Positions 55,894 through 64,000 of a stretch of 64,000 nt of DNA are shown one piece after another; within the stretch, counting starts at the first letter, position 1; every line of letters starts with the position of its first letter. The DNA comes from G965205255 sp965205255 (lineage in GTDB: Bacteria > Pseudomonadota > Gammaproteobacteria > Pseudomonadales > Endozoicomonadaceae): contig OZ242051.1 of assembly GCA_965205255.1 (NCBI GenBank), positions 1,612,001-1,676,000 on the forward strand. The letters run 5' to 3'. A program made the translations under genes and the position numbers. Below the pieces are notes generated by a model. It made no database searches and was not told the origin of the DNA. It saw only the letters and a program-made list of their open reading frames with translations.

Positions 55894-56366
55894 ATGCAGA
55901 TCAAAGAACTGCACAGCGGGATTTATAAACTATATGACTACACATGTAAACAAGAAGCCATAAAAATACACAGAGAAAAATATCAGTCTCGTGTGGACAA
56001 ATGGGAAGCGCTGAAAAAATCTGGGGCGCATGAAGATCGTATTCCTGCCTTTGTCGGCTTGTCCCGTGCGACCTATTACCGTGATAAACAGCATCTGAAT
56101 GCACTGGATCAAGGAAAACTTCCACCTTCCAAACGGCCTGCACGGGTAAATAAGTGGCAGTGGGGTGAGGCAGAGAGGCAGAGAGGCAGCTGGTTCTGCG
56201 GATACGTCGCGAGAATCTAACCTATTGGAAAGCAAAAATTGCTGTGATACTTAAGCGAGACCATGACTGCATCCTTAATGAAAGTACCGTTGGTCGACTT
56301 CTTGCCCACCTGAAAGAAAAAGAGTTGATCGTAAAGTGGTCTCCTGCGTCGGCGGCTTGGAGGTAA
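55894..56366 (+). pseudogene. HTH transposase N-terminal relic with an 8-bp slippage frameshift
   Basis: It encodes MQIKELHSGIYKLYDYTCKQ, HEDRIPAFVGLSRATYYRDK and KLPPSKRPARVNKWQWGEAE. Around 56165-56187 the unit GAGGCAGA is repeated and shifts the frame. In the correct frame it continues ERQLVLRIRRENLTYWKAKI, AVILKRDHDCILNESTVGRL and LAHLKEKELI. The copy near 34.4 kb confirms the unshifted order. After LAHLKEKELIV the sequence joins an inverted piece of the IS200-flanking DNA, and the DDE catalytic domain is absent. Confidence 0.8.
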
Positions 56367-56861
56367 ACTCAATACTTAAGCCATCCCTCAATCTTACTTT
56401 TGACTGAAAGACCACTTACTCCTTTGCTTTTACCTGCTTACAATACGCCCCCCCACCCTTCACACAACACGCTTCCCAGTATAGACTTCCAGAGGAGTTA
56501 ACCCAGCAAAATCACACAACATAAATATAATGGTAATCCGCAATAAAGCATAAAATATCAGAAGATACAAGCCCGGACAAGGTAACCTTAATAAGTGATT
56601 TTAAATTGATTTATTACTGTTTTTTCAATTAGTTATGTGTTTTACTTTTCAAGTAAATAGAACTGTTTTTCATGTCAAAAAGCATTATTTATAAAAATTT
56701 ATAAACAAGAATTTTATAAGTCTATAACTAAATATGAATAATTAATCATATCCAGCAATTTATGTGCTGACACTTTAAAAATAACACTCACAAACTGCAT
56801 AAAACCGTGATAAAGTAAATAAACATTAAAAAGCCGTTTGATCAGGATTAACTGAGCACCT
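56367..56861. other. Intergenic region before nhaA with a weak transposase trace
   Basis: On the minus strand at about 56460-56525, DFAGLTPLEVYTGKRVV resembles the C-terminal end of integrase-core transposases (GLTP.E.Y). Otherwise 56530-56861 is AT-rich, with no recognised gene. It must hold the nhaA promoter. Confidence 0.35.
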
Positions 56862-58052
56862 ATGAATAACACGGAATCTTTTATCTCTCGATTTTTTTGT
56901 ATGGAATCGGCCAGTGGTATATTACTATTTTTCGCTGCCATTGTTGCCATTGTTTTAGCTAACTCGCCATATTCCAATGACTACACACAATTATTTAGTA
57001 CTACTTTTTCGATTAAGTTTGGAGCATTTGGACTAAAAAAACCATTATTATTATGGATAAATGATGGTCTTATGGCTGTATTTTTCTTTCTTGTAGGACT
57101 GGAGCTAAAACGGGAAATTATTGAAGGAGAGTTATCTGATATCAGAAAAGTAATGCTACCTGGTATTGGCGCAGTAGGTGGTATGCTTGTTCCCGCTTTA
57201 ATCTATCTGGTTTTTAATCATTCTGACAGTTACACAGCCAAAGGTTGGGCTATTCCGGCAGCTACTGATATTGCCTTTGCCTTGGGTGTGCTTGCTTTGC
57301 TAGGTAGTCGCGTACCTGCAAGCATCAAAGTTTTTCTAACATCTTTGGCTATTTTTGATGATATTGGTGCTATATTAATTATCGCTTTTTTCTATACAAG
57401 CAAATTATCTGTTGTGGCGTTAGTAATCGCAACTATCTGTATCGTCATTCTTTTTATATTCAATAGAATCAATATTACAGCCAGAAGTTTATATATTGCT
57501 GTAGGATTGGTCATGTGGGTAGCATTACTCAAGTCTGGTATACATGCCACTCTAGCTGGTGTGATTCTGGCATTATTTATTCCTATAAAATCAAAAAAAC
57601 ACCCAAATTTTTCTCCACTTAAAAGCCTTGAGCACGACCTTCACTTTGCTGTTTCCTTTGTTATTTTACCTTTGTTTGCTTTTGCTAATTCTGGCATTAA
57701 CCTTAAAGAATCAGGAATTGATGCTTTTTTGCATCCGGTACCTGTTGGTATATCTCTCGGTTTGTTCATTGGTAAACAATTAGGAGTATTTGGCTTTTGC
57801 TGGCTAGCTATTAAGTTAAAACTGGCAGATATTCCCCATGGTGCTGGCTGGTCTGCTTTATATGGAGTTTCCGCTTTATGTGGTATAGGATTTACCATGA
57901 GCTTATTTATAGGTTCTCTTGCCTTTAATGATATAAATATCAACCACCTTTTTGACGAAAGAACTGGTATTGTTTTAGGCTCTATTGTCTCCGGTATTAT
58001 TGGGTACATCATCCTTTTACGTTCGCTTACGCCTAAAAATCATAACAAATAA
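56862..58052 (+). CDS. nhaA: Na+/H+ antiporter NhaA
   Basis: A 396-residue, twelve-helix antiporter exchanging cytoplasmic sodium for protons at alkaline or saline conditions. The essential paired aspartates of helix V are in LAIFDDIGAILIIAFFYT. Other NhaA signatures are MESASGILLFFAAIVAIVLA, INDGLMAVFFFLVGLELKRE, AIPAATDIAFALGVLALLGS and YGVSALCGIGFTMSLFIGSL. Length fits the family (E. coli 388). It implies exposure to sodium, in keeping with a marine or host-fluid habitat, though NhaA is widespread. Confidence 0.97.
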   Translation: MNNTESFISRFFCMESASGILLFFAAIVAIVLANSPYSNDYTQLFSTTFSIKFGAFGLKKPLLLWINDGLMAVFFFLVGLELKREIIEGELSDIRKVMLPGIGAVGGMLVPALIYLVFNHSDSYTAKGWAIPAATDIAFALGVLALLGSRVPASIKVFLTSLAIFDDIGAILIIAFFYTSKLSVVALVIATICIVILFIFNRINITARSLYIAVGLVMWVALLKSGIHATLAGVILALFIPIKSKKHPNFSPLKSLEHDLHFAVSFVILPLFAFANSGINLKESGIDAFLHPVPVGISLGLFIGKQLGVFGFCWLAIKLKLADIPHGAGWSALYGVSALCGIGFTMSLFIGSLAFNDININHLFDERTGIVLGSIVSGIIGYIILLRSLTPKNHNK

Positions 58053-58072
58053 ACCCCAACCCCCTATTCAAC

Positions 58073-58109
58073 ACTTTAGTCGTAATTGTATAGACGATGC
58101 GACTAAAGT
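58073..58109 (+). terminator. Stem-loop after nhaA
   Basis: A 10-bp stem, ACTTTAGTCG/CGACTAAAGT, with a 17-nt loop and a short T-rich tail lies about 20 bp after the nhaA stop. It is a plausible but weak terminator. Confidence 0.45.
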
Positions 58110-58183
58110 TTATATCTGAATAATAAATAATTTCTCAATTGCTTTGTCAAAAAATGCAAGTTAACAAAAAAACAGGGGAAGTT

Positions 58184-58795
58184 ATGATAGATACAGCGAT
58201 TGTAGCCGGAGAGTATTTAGCCTATAGCGTTGCCTCAGATGCTATGAATAAAGTTCTAAATGTAACATGGAAGAAAACCGTTGAGCCTTTAAGCAACCAA
58301 ATTCCAAACGTCGAAAACATTCCAACACCTCTGGCTGCTATGCCTAAAAGTATTATCAAACGTTCAACAAAACGATACTTCCTTAAAAAAGGTCTTCCTG
58401 TCGCCATGACAGCTATAACTCAAGCATTACCAAAAAGTCTTACGAGCGCTGCGACCACTGCTGCTTCTGCCATTGCATCTAACCCTTTGTTAGTTGGAGC
58501 AACCTGTGGAGTTTTAGCTGCAGGTGTTATAGCTTATACAACATATACATTGCTTAAAACTAAAAAATCAACAGCACAAAAACTTGCTCAAAAAAACAAA
58601 CAAAACCAAAGTAAAACCAGAAGTGAAGAGAAGCTTCACAGTATCAAAAATAGCTGGAAAAAATCAACTAGGTACACGGATAACCAGTCAGCTTTTAAAA
58701 AGACTCTTTACAACAAAAAAGTTTACTCCCCAGAATCTGTGGAAAACAGTAGCTTATTCACGATAACTAACAAAACAGAAGTCATGGAGATATAG
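58184..58795 (+). CDS. Basic hypothetical protein with a hydrophobic centre
   Basis: About 203 residues from the start at 58184 (MIDTAIVAGEYLAYSVASDA), which has GGGGAAG upstream. A longer frame to 58139 lacks one. A hydrophobic Ala-rich segment (residues about 85-125, PLLVGATCGVLAAGVIAYTT) could be one membrane helix or a hairpin. Before it comes a basic stretch KSIIKRSTKRYFLKKG, and after it a long Lys/Gln/Asn/Ser-rich tail. No known family is recognised. Possibilities include a membrane-associated protein or secreted effector. There is no signal peptide at the very start. It lies alone downstream of nhaA. Confidence 0.55.
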   Translation: MIDTAIVAGEYLAYSVASDAMNKVLNVTWKKTVEPLSNQIPNVENIPTPLAAMPKSIIKRSTKRYFLKKGLPVAMTAITQALPKSLTSAATTAASAIASNPLLVGATCGVLAAGVIAYTTYTLLKTKKSTAQKLAQKNKQNQSKTRSEEKLHSIKNSWKKSTRYTDNQSAFKKTLYNKKVYSPESVENSSLFTITNKTEVMEI

Positions 58796-58852
58796 CCGAC
58801 AAGATGCAACATAATACCGGTCAATGATATGGACATCTGTTGTATACACAAA

Positions 58853-59290
58853 TCAAAGTGCAAGTTTGATTAGTTGAAAATTATCATTGATCCGGCTAAA
58901 CAATATTAGTTTTATTATCTCCCTGGTGGATTCAAAAAATTCATTAATGGTACTTTTAAACTCCATCACTGAAAGGAAAAATTCATTATTTATTACCAGC
59001 TCATTCATCACCTTTGAGCACCGCTTTATTTGAGTAATATTCAAGCTATACCAATTCAACTTCAATACGCTGTTATTTTGATAACCGGAAAATGTCAATA
59101 ATTATTGAATTGAGAAGCTCTTTCATCTCTGGAACTTTTATTCAGAAGAAGTCTTTGAGTGTAGGTCTAAACTCTTTCTCAGAAGAAAAAAATCGATTAT
59201 TTTCTGGAGGGATTACCGCACCTCTTCATTCGCCACCATCCATAAATGTTCTATTGAATTTAGAGTAAGGCTGGAAGCTAGTAAAGGATG
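58853..59290 (-). pseudogene. Two overlapping C-terminal relics of IS630-family transposases
   Basis: Reading down the minus strand, the first relic gives LHPLLASSLTLNSIEHLWMV and ANEEVR with stops. The second, in one open frame of 81 codons, gives LNWYSLNITQIKRCSKVMNE, EFFLSVMEFKSTINEFFEST and RINDNFQLIKLAL. Both match the IS630 end region (YSPxLNPIExLW...VNDNFxxI), so the short open frame is a decayed transposase and not an independent gene. Two distinct copies lie one after the other. Confidence 0.75.
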
Positions 59291-59489
59291 TAACTTTATC
59301 CCATTCTTTGCAACAAGAACACTCATGAAAGATAATAAGTCATAGACTGTCTGGAGTATTGATATTAGTCACAACTATAAAAAAATACGCCTCTTAGAAA
59401 GGTATTTACCAACAAAAATATATATTTCATAAATAATTAATTTTTTTTTGAACTTTTACTATTAGAGCAAGTCATAATAAATGAGCAGA

Positions 59490-59560
59490 TATGTATCTCT
59501 TGTTTGCTACTCCTCATTTGCTTGGTTACTTAGCCCTGAACTTATTCAGGGCTTTTTTTT
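59490..59560 (+). ncRNA. Candidate small RNA ending in an intrinsic terminator
   Basis: A very good terminator on the plus strand (stem AGCCCTGAA/TTCAGGGCT, 4-nt loop, eight T; 59532-59560) has no coding gene before it. A possible promoter (TTGAAC...CATAAT) lies just upstream at about 59452-59482, though its 19-bp spacing is long. A 28-codon frame, MSRYVSLVCYSS..., also spans the stretch but lacks a ribosome-binding site. Existence of the transcript is inference. Confidence 0.4.
59532..59560 (+). terminator. Strong intrinsic terminator
   Basis: A nine-bp perfect stem with a CTTA loop and a run of eight T residues. It faces the 3' end of the BOF-domain gene, so on the minus strand it would not have the T run. 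Confidence 0.85.
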
Positions 59561-59574
59561 GCTTTAAAGCATAT

Positions 59575-59976
59575 TTAAAATGAAAATGTTAAACCATCCA
59601 CATCTATTTCTACAGACCTGTCCCATTCTACATCAACATGGCCCTCAAAACTTATATAACTTTTGGGTGTAAGCCCACCTTCAGGTATCAGGGACGAGGG
59701 AACATTGATATCAATAGTCCCTGTACCGTCATAAACAACATAAGTATCATTATCAAGGCGTTCAATAACAATGCCTTTAAGTTTTACTTTGTTATACATC
59801 TGTGGTTTTTGGGCAAGCTGTTTAAAGGAGGGATTAATCAAAAAAGACGTATCATTTACTTTAGCTGCCCCTGCAATCCCAGCCGCAAAAAAAACACCTA
59901 ACAATGACAACGCTATAGAAAGCACTCTGACGTTAAAAATCAATACTATTTTTCGAAAAAAAATGCGTCCATTCAT
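59575..59976 (-). CDS. Periplasmic OB-fold (BOF/YgiW-YdeI-like) protein
   Basis: A 133-residue protein with an N-terminal signal peptide or anchor (hydrophobic residues about 10-37, cut possible after AGAA). A BOF-type OB-fold follows: KVKLKGIVIERLDNDTYVVY, then DGTGTIDINVPSSLIP, then KSYISFEGHVDVEW and SVEIDVDGLTFSF. The D-x-Y-x-x-x-D-G-T-G-x-I pattern is characteristic. YgiW/YdeI proteins contribute to stress and antimicrobial-peptide tolerance by an unclear mechanism. The gene stands alone between IS630 relics and a large hypothetical gene. Confidence 0.8.
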   Translation of the reverse strand: MNGRIFFRKIVLIFNVRVLSIALSLLGVFFAAGIAGAAKVNDTSFLINPSFKQLAQKPQMYNKVKLKGIVIERLDNDTYVVYDGTGTIDINVPSSLIPEGGLTPKSYISFEGHVDVEWDRSVEIDVDGLTFSF

Positions 59977-60099
59977 ATTATTATACCCATCCTGTATACC
60001 ATGATTATAGACAAACTTTTTTTCTACCGGCTCAGTTTATAATTTTAACCACTGGTTAATGGTGCTTGCTTACCATACAAAAACAACCAACCCTTCTGA

Positions 60100-62145
60100 T
60101 TATGATGAAAGTTCTATTGCCTTTTGAAAAGGATCATCGCATGTTTCTAATAGTTCACTGTATTGCTTTAATCTCCCTTGCTCTTTAAGTCTTGTAAGTC
60201 CTGAAGTGTCAACATTCGGAAATAAATGCTGCGCTTTTAGAATAAGTGGTAATATCCAGCTCTTGTTTTTATTGGTAAATATTTTTGTACGCCAAAGTGA
60301 GCCAATTTTTTCTGCAATAAAATATACGTTTTCACTTCCAGATTTACAAATAGCAACCAAATCTACCAAAGGCAAGTTAGTTGACTTAAATCCTTTTGGG
60401 TTTGAAACCAGCCTTTTTATCCCGTATTCGGGAAAAATGGGCACTGACTCTTTCAATATAGATTGAAGGTAATCTTCATAATTGAGTACAGGTTTTTCCA
60501 AAATATTTTCCAACATACTCTTTGTATCTGTTGCATGCATTAAAAGATCAACTTGCCTTTCAATTTGATCATAAGTGTCATATCTCTCATAGATAGCATT
60601 AATTCCTCGAGCAACTAATTCTGGGTTTTTATGCATACCCACCACCTGATAATATTCCATGGCATAACAAGGGTTATCTAACATTACTAATGCCCTTGCA
60701 CTTTGATCAGGATGATCATGAGAAAGTACTATTTCAAATAGTATTTCATTCAACAAACCTGTATTAAATACAGATTCTTTCAATGTATTAACTGCTTTTT
60801 CCAGTGAACCAGTATTTTGATGGCTAAAAATTATTTTCCAGTGTTTTTTCAACTGATGTGGATTTAAGTTTTCTAATACATAAAGCAATGACTTGAGATT
60901 TGGATGCGTGTAAACCTTCACCATATCCAGCTCTTCAAGCTTGTTTTCCTTCATAATCTCAATAATAGATTCACTAGTTTTTTCTTGGCCTGTGTCTGAT
61001 AAACATTCACAATTATCTGCAAAAACAGGAGATGCTAATAGACCAAAGGAAGCAATCATATCTTCACATTGTTTTGTCCGTAAGTCATCAGGTGTCTCAA
61101 GTACTGATTTAATATACTCTTGTTGGTTGGGGGTTCCATTAACCTGTTGTAATAAATCTAATAAAACAGCAGGGCTTTTAATGTTCAAAACAGTGTCAGC
61201 ATAAGGTTCAAATAACCCCGCTTCATGTAATAAAATAACCACTTTCTTTAATGAATTAATATCATCAGAACGAATGATTCTCTCTACGTAGCTTGTTGAA
61301 ATATTGGCTTTATCACATTCGATAAAGGTATCGGCAATTTCTCTTGGTTTAGTATTCTGGTTGTTGATAAATAAAGTCAACCAAAATTGATAGTTTTTAC
61401 TTTTGGTAAATTGATTATTTTTCACCAGGTATTGTAGTGTTACGATCAAATCCTCACGCTTTTCACATAACATAAAAGCCATAACTGTTTCCATGTTTGT
61501 AAATAATGCCGGATTTTGCAAGCTTCTGTAAGGACAGTAAACCCCAAAAATATTTCGCTGATTTGATATCTGAACCAATTTATCTGCTACTGCATGTAAT
61601 GTATTTGCACGCAATTTCTCTAAGCTTATAAAAGCATTTGCCTTTTCAGTCGATCCTGAAAACGATTGCAACAGCTGTGAAAGATAAATAGGGGACTCAA
61701 TTATCAAATCATACAAATTCAGGATAATTTTCACAATTTCATGAAAATTTAATGGTACTCGGCATTTTAATGCTGTTTGAATAAACCTTATACCAAGAAG
61801 ATTTTTTTCTTTTAATTTAGACAAAGCATTTTTAATAAATTTTCTTGCAAGGTCCTGATCAAACTCTTCTGCTTTTTTTATATCATCATAGGTTAACTGA
61901 TCAAACAGGTTTTTATCAATTGAGCCCAATATACACGGCATTTCTTTGACTTTTCTTTTTGAAACAACAGTATCATTAAATTCAAGTTTTTGTTTTTTTT
62001 GAGGTGATAAAAATAATAACTCACTAACTTCTTCAGATTTTAAAGTTCGGCCTGAAACATCTTTACAATCTAACTCAATGCTTTCATTCATCTCTGTCAG
62101 ATCTGTTTTAGAGTCGGGTTTTATGAGCGTAGTGTCAATATTCAT
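60100..62145 (-). CDS. Large helical protein of unknown function with nuclear-localization-like basic clusters
   Basis: About 681 residues from the start at 62145 (MNIDTTLIKPDSKTDLTEMN); an upstream in-frame ATG at 62187 has no better support. There is no signal peptide and no membrane helix. Residues about 47-67 contain PQKKQKLEF and then SKRKVKEMP. These are two basic clusters (KKQK and KRKVK) about ten residues apart, resembling a bipartite nuclear localization signal. The rest is alpha-helical, Leu-rich and suggestive of irregular ARM/HEAT-like or TPR-like helical repeats (for example LSHDHPDQSARALVMLDNPC). I do not recognise a family. It could be a secreted effector; that is inference. 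Confidence 0.65.
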   Translation of the reverse strand: MNIDTTLIKPDSKTDLTEMNESIELDCKDVSGRTLKSEEVSELLFLSPQKKQKLEFNDTVVSKRKVKEMPCILGSIDKNLFDQLTYDDIKKAEEFDQDLARKFIKNALSKLKEKNLLGIRFIQTALKCRVPLNFHEIVKIILNLYDLIIESPIYLSQLLQSFSGSTEKANAFISLEKLRANTLHAVADKLVQISNQRNIFGVYCPYRSLQNPALFTNMETVMAFMLCEKREDLIVTLQYLVKNNQFTKSKNYQFWLTLFINNQNTKPREIADTFIECDKANISTSYVERIIRSDDINSLKKVVILLHEAGLFEPYADTVLNIKSPAVLLDLLQQVNGTPNQQEYIKSVLETPDDLRTKQCEDMIASFGLLASPVFADNCECLSDTGQEKTSESIIEIMKENKLEELDMVKVYTHPNLKSLLYVLENLNPHQLKKHWKIIFSHQNTGSLEKAVNTLKESVFNTGLLNEILFEIVLSHDHPDQSARALVMLDNPCYAMEYYQVVGMHKNPELVARGINAIYERYDTYDQIERQVDLLMHATDTKSMLENILEKPVLNYEDYLQSILKESVPIFPEYGIKRLVSNPKGFKSTNLPLVDLVAICKSGSENVYFIAEKIGSLWRTKIFTNKNKSWILPLILKAQHLFPNVDTSGLTRLKEQGRLKQYSELLETCDDPFQKAIELSS

Positions 62146-62215
62146 GCTGAATTTCTCATATAGAAACAATAGATCTATTAGACACATTCTTTCTCATTTT
62201 GATAAACATTTATGA

Positions 62216-62440
62216 CAGGTTTGTTATCACACTACTTCAGACATTTTTACACAAAAATAGTCTGGTACTTGCTAAGCACCGTATCCAGCTAACAATGAAA
62301 GAAACTATCGGAGGTATCCGTACTGAATAGCCCCCAAAAAAACATAAACATGAATAATTGAACTCTACTTTTGAGAGCAGTTGGTAATGGGGATTACGGT
62401 GACCTGCGTAAAGTTTAATTTCATTAGTTTTGAAAAGTTA
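62216..62440 (-). pseudogene. Decayed third copy of the unidentified repeated family
   Basis: DNA around 62240-62310 aligns with the end of the fragment at 40953-41303, sharing GTTAGC, GCTTAGC and GTCTGAAGTA in order. More diverged similarity continues upstream. No open frame survives. It lies between the 695-codon gene and mnmE. Confidence 0.4.
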
Positions 62441-62469
62441 CAGGATGTTTTGTCCCTTACATAGCAAGA

Positions 62470-63870
62470 TTATTTACCAATACAAAAACTTGAAAATATT
62501 CGTCCAAGCAACTCATCATTGGTAAGTTCACCTGTAATTTCAGATAACATTCGTTGTGCTGTTTTCAAATCTTCAGCCAGTAATTCACCAGCTCCTATTT
62601 CAATTAATTGCTCAAGACCTTTTTCGGTATATAACTGCGCCTTTTCCAAGGCTTGAATATGCCTTCTACGAGCACTGAAACTGTTTTCAGAAACATCATC
62701 AAAACCCAAGCATTGTTTTAAATGTTTTTTTAAACAATCAATACCCAAACCTGTTTTTGCGCAAATGGAAACTACAGAATGTAGCCCTGTATTATCTATA
62801 CCTGCTTTATCTCCGGTTAAGTCAATTTTATTTATTATGATGGTTATTTTATCGTTAGGTGGCTTATTATCGACAAAATCAGGCCAAATGTCTGTGAGAT
62901 CAATATCATTCATAGAGCTACCATCCACAACCAATAAGACCTGATCGGCTTCTGAAATCGCTTTCAATGCTCTCTCAATACCAATTTTCTCTACCTTATC
63001 AACGCTTTCACGCAACCCAGCAGTATCCACAATATGTAGAGGCAAACCATCAATATGAATATCTTCGCGAATAATATCCCGAGTTGTTCCCTCAATATCA
63101 GTAACAATGGCAGTTTCACGTTCGGCTAACATATTAAGCAAACTAGATTTGCCTGCGTTTGGTTTTCCTGCAATAACCACAGTCATACCTTCACGCAATA
63201 AAACACCTTGAGTAGCTGTTCTCAAAATTGATTTTAATTGCGATAGAATCAATTTTAAATCTCTAGCTACCTTACCATCAGCTAGAAAGTCTATCTCCTC
63301 TTCAGGGAAGTCTATGGAGGCTTCTACATAAACTCTTAACTGCGTTAGCGATTCAACCAGTTCATGTATTTTTTGAGAGAAAACTCCCTGCATTGAACGA
63401 ACGGCATTTCTAGCTGCTTGCTCAGAAGTGCTGTTGATAAGATCTGCAACCGCTTCTGCCTGAGATAAATCCATTTTATCATTCAGAAAAGCACGCTCTG
63501 AAAATTCACCTGGTCTTGCTAACCTGACTCCCAAGTGATTAATCGTTTGTATTAACATATTCATCACAACAGAACCGCCATGACCTTGCAATTCTAGTAC
63601 ATCTTCTCCGGTAAAAGAGTTCGGTGCAGGAAAGAAAATTGCCAAACCTTCATCAATAACCCTGTCCTCACTATCATAAAAAGGCAAGTAATGGGCATAG
63701 CGTGGTTTTAAAGATGTTTTAACAACTTTTATAGCTATTTTTCTCGCTAAAGGCCCTGAAACTCTTACAATCCCAACTCCGGCACGACCACTTGCCGTTG
63801 CCGAAGCAACTATAGTTTCATTGGATAAAGAAAGGTTCTCGGTTGCTGACGATTCAAAGTTATTTAGCAT
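62470..63870 (-). CDS. mnmE: tRNA modification GTPase MnmE
   Basis: A 466-residue GTPase that acts with MnmG on wobble uridine 34. The N-terminal tetrahydrofolate-binding domain starts ETIVASATASGRAGVGIVRV. The G domain has AGKPNAGKSSLLNML (G1), EGTTRDIIRE (G2), VDTAGLRESV (G3) and INKIDLTG (G4). The C-terminus ends in the invariant CIGK. Length is near that of E. coli MnmE (454), with a short N-terminal extension. In many relatives yidC lies just upstream and mnmG just downstream; here mnmG is 23 kb away. Confidence 0.97.
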   Translation of the reverse strand: MLNNFESSATENLSLSNETIVASATASGRAGVGIVRVSGPLARKIAIKVVKTSLKPRYAHYLPFYDSEDRVIDEGLAIFFPAPNSFTGEDVLELQGHGGSVVMNMLIQTINHLGVRLARPGEFSERAFLNDKMDLSQAEAVADLINSTSEQAARNAVRSMQGVFSQKIHELVESLTQLRVYVEASIDFPEEEIDFLADGKVARDLKLILSQLKSILRTATQGVLLREGMTVVIAGKPNAGKSSLLNMLAERETAIVTDIEGTTRDIIREDIHIDGLPLHIVDTAGLRESVDKVEKIGIERALKAISEADQVLLVVDGSSMNDIDLTDIWPDFVDNKPPNDKITIIINKIDLTGDKAGIDNTGLHSVVSICAKTGLGIDCLKKHLKQCLGFDDVSENSFSARRRHIQALEKAQLYTEKGLEQLIEIGAGELLAEDLKTAQRMLSEITGELTNDELLGRIFSSFCIGK

Positions 63871-63927
63871 GCAGCTTTTCCGGTATTAACTTATCAACAG
63901 GTGTTTAAATATTTACATCGTCAAATA

Positions 63928-63958
63928 ACAGGAAGTCGGAATAATCCCGACTTCCTGT
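63928..63958 (-). terminator. Stem-loop upstream of mnmE, likely terminator of the preceding gene
   Basis: A perfect 12-bp stem ACAGGAAGTCGG/CCGACTTCCTGT with a 7-nt loop is followed on the minus strand by a weak TTATTT tract. A gene entering from the right edge probably ends just before it. Short in-frame ends with stops are possible at 63968-63970 and 63982-63984, but too little is visible to choose. yidC would be expected there. Confidence 0.55.
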
Positions 63959-64000
63959 CAATAGTGATTAACTTTGTACTATTATTTTTTTATCAGCGCT

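Larger units (their letters stand above)
49631..56106. repeat. Tandem duplication, unit 2 (RHS protein C cassette)
   Basis: This is the second copy of the 6.45-kb unit, starting CTGGCAGC and sharing the same order of contents. It is about 29 bp longer than unit 1, mostly because of changes in the RHS linker and tip. Its right end runs without a break into the rest of the transposase fragment, so this unit marks the original right boundary. Confidence 0.95.

Noticed and set aside
58853..59098. 81-codon minus-strand open frame as an independent small gene
   Set aside because: Its translation aligns with the C-terminal end of IS630 transposases (NITQIKRCSKVMNE, RINDNFQLIKL), so it is listed as a pseudogene.

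Overview
The window is chromosomal DNA of a gammaproteobacterium. The evidence is a complete isc iron-sulfur operon in gammaproteobacterial order (iscR-iscS-iscU-iscA-hscB-hscA-fdx-iscX), the divergent rsmI / lpoA-yraN pair, lptD, gshB-rsmE, degS, mnmG, mnmE and a bacterial type A RNase P RNA. The DNA is AT-rich, coding density is low, and almost every long intergenic gap holds broken transposases of many families (IS1, IS3, IS5/DUF772, IS6, IS200, IS630, IS982 and an integrase-like one). That is the look of a host-restricted genome in or after an insertion-sequence outbreak. I infer an animal-associated lineage of the Oceanospirillales/Pseudomonadales type. An Endozoicomonadaceae-like symbiont or parasite would fit, but the sequence alone does not prove it.

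Layout. 0.1-2.9 kb: lptD. 3-3.2 kb: a small inverted-repeat element. 3.5-9.8 kb: RHS protein A, with a signal peptide, a TccC-like core and an unusual tyrosine-rich tail. 10.3-16.2 kb: a pseudogene fragment and the isc operon. 16.6-18.2 kb: an IS630 relic, tRNA-Thr and trmJ. 18.4-21.7 kb: a repeat-rich SPOR-domain protein. 21.8-22.7 kb: an IS3 relic. 22.7-32.9 kb: mostly housekeeping genes (recJ, yraN, lpoA, rsmI, a YggT protein, degS, a Nif3 protein, rnpB, gshB, rsmE). 33.1-34.9 kb: an ABC ATPase whose 3' end runs into transposase debris. 35.1-41.3 kb: a small secreted protein, an IS1 relic, mnmG and cyoE. 41.5-42.7 kb: a broken eukaryotic-like protein kinase gene. 43.2-56.1 kb: a 6.45-kb tandem duplication carrying RHS proteins B and C. 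56.9-62.2 kb: nhaA, a hypothetical protein, a BOF-domain protein and a 695-codon helical protein with a nuclear-localization-like motif. 62.5-63.9 kb: mnmE.

How the parts fit. Conserved genes supply Fe-S assembly, outer-membrane and peptidoglycan assembly, tRNA/rRNA modification, glutathione synthesis and heme O synthesis. The accessory part looks host-directed. There are three very large Sec-exported RHS proteins with no TcA/TcB partner, no type VI gene and no visible immunity gene. One ends in a disordered tail with several SH2-docking-like tyrosine motifs. The other two are recent duplicates that differ mainly in a C-terminal domain that keeps a Cys and a His in equivalent places. A ruined protein kinase and a protein with a bipartite basic cluster lie in the same mnmG-to-mnmE interval, which is widely separated here although the two genes are commonly close together.
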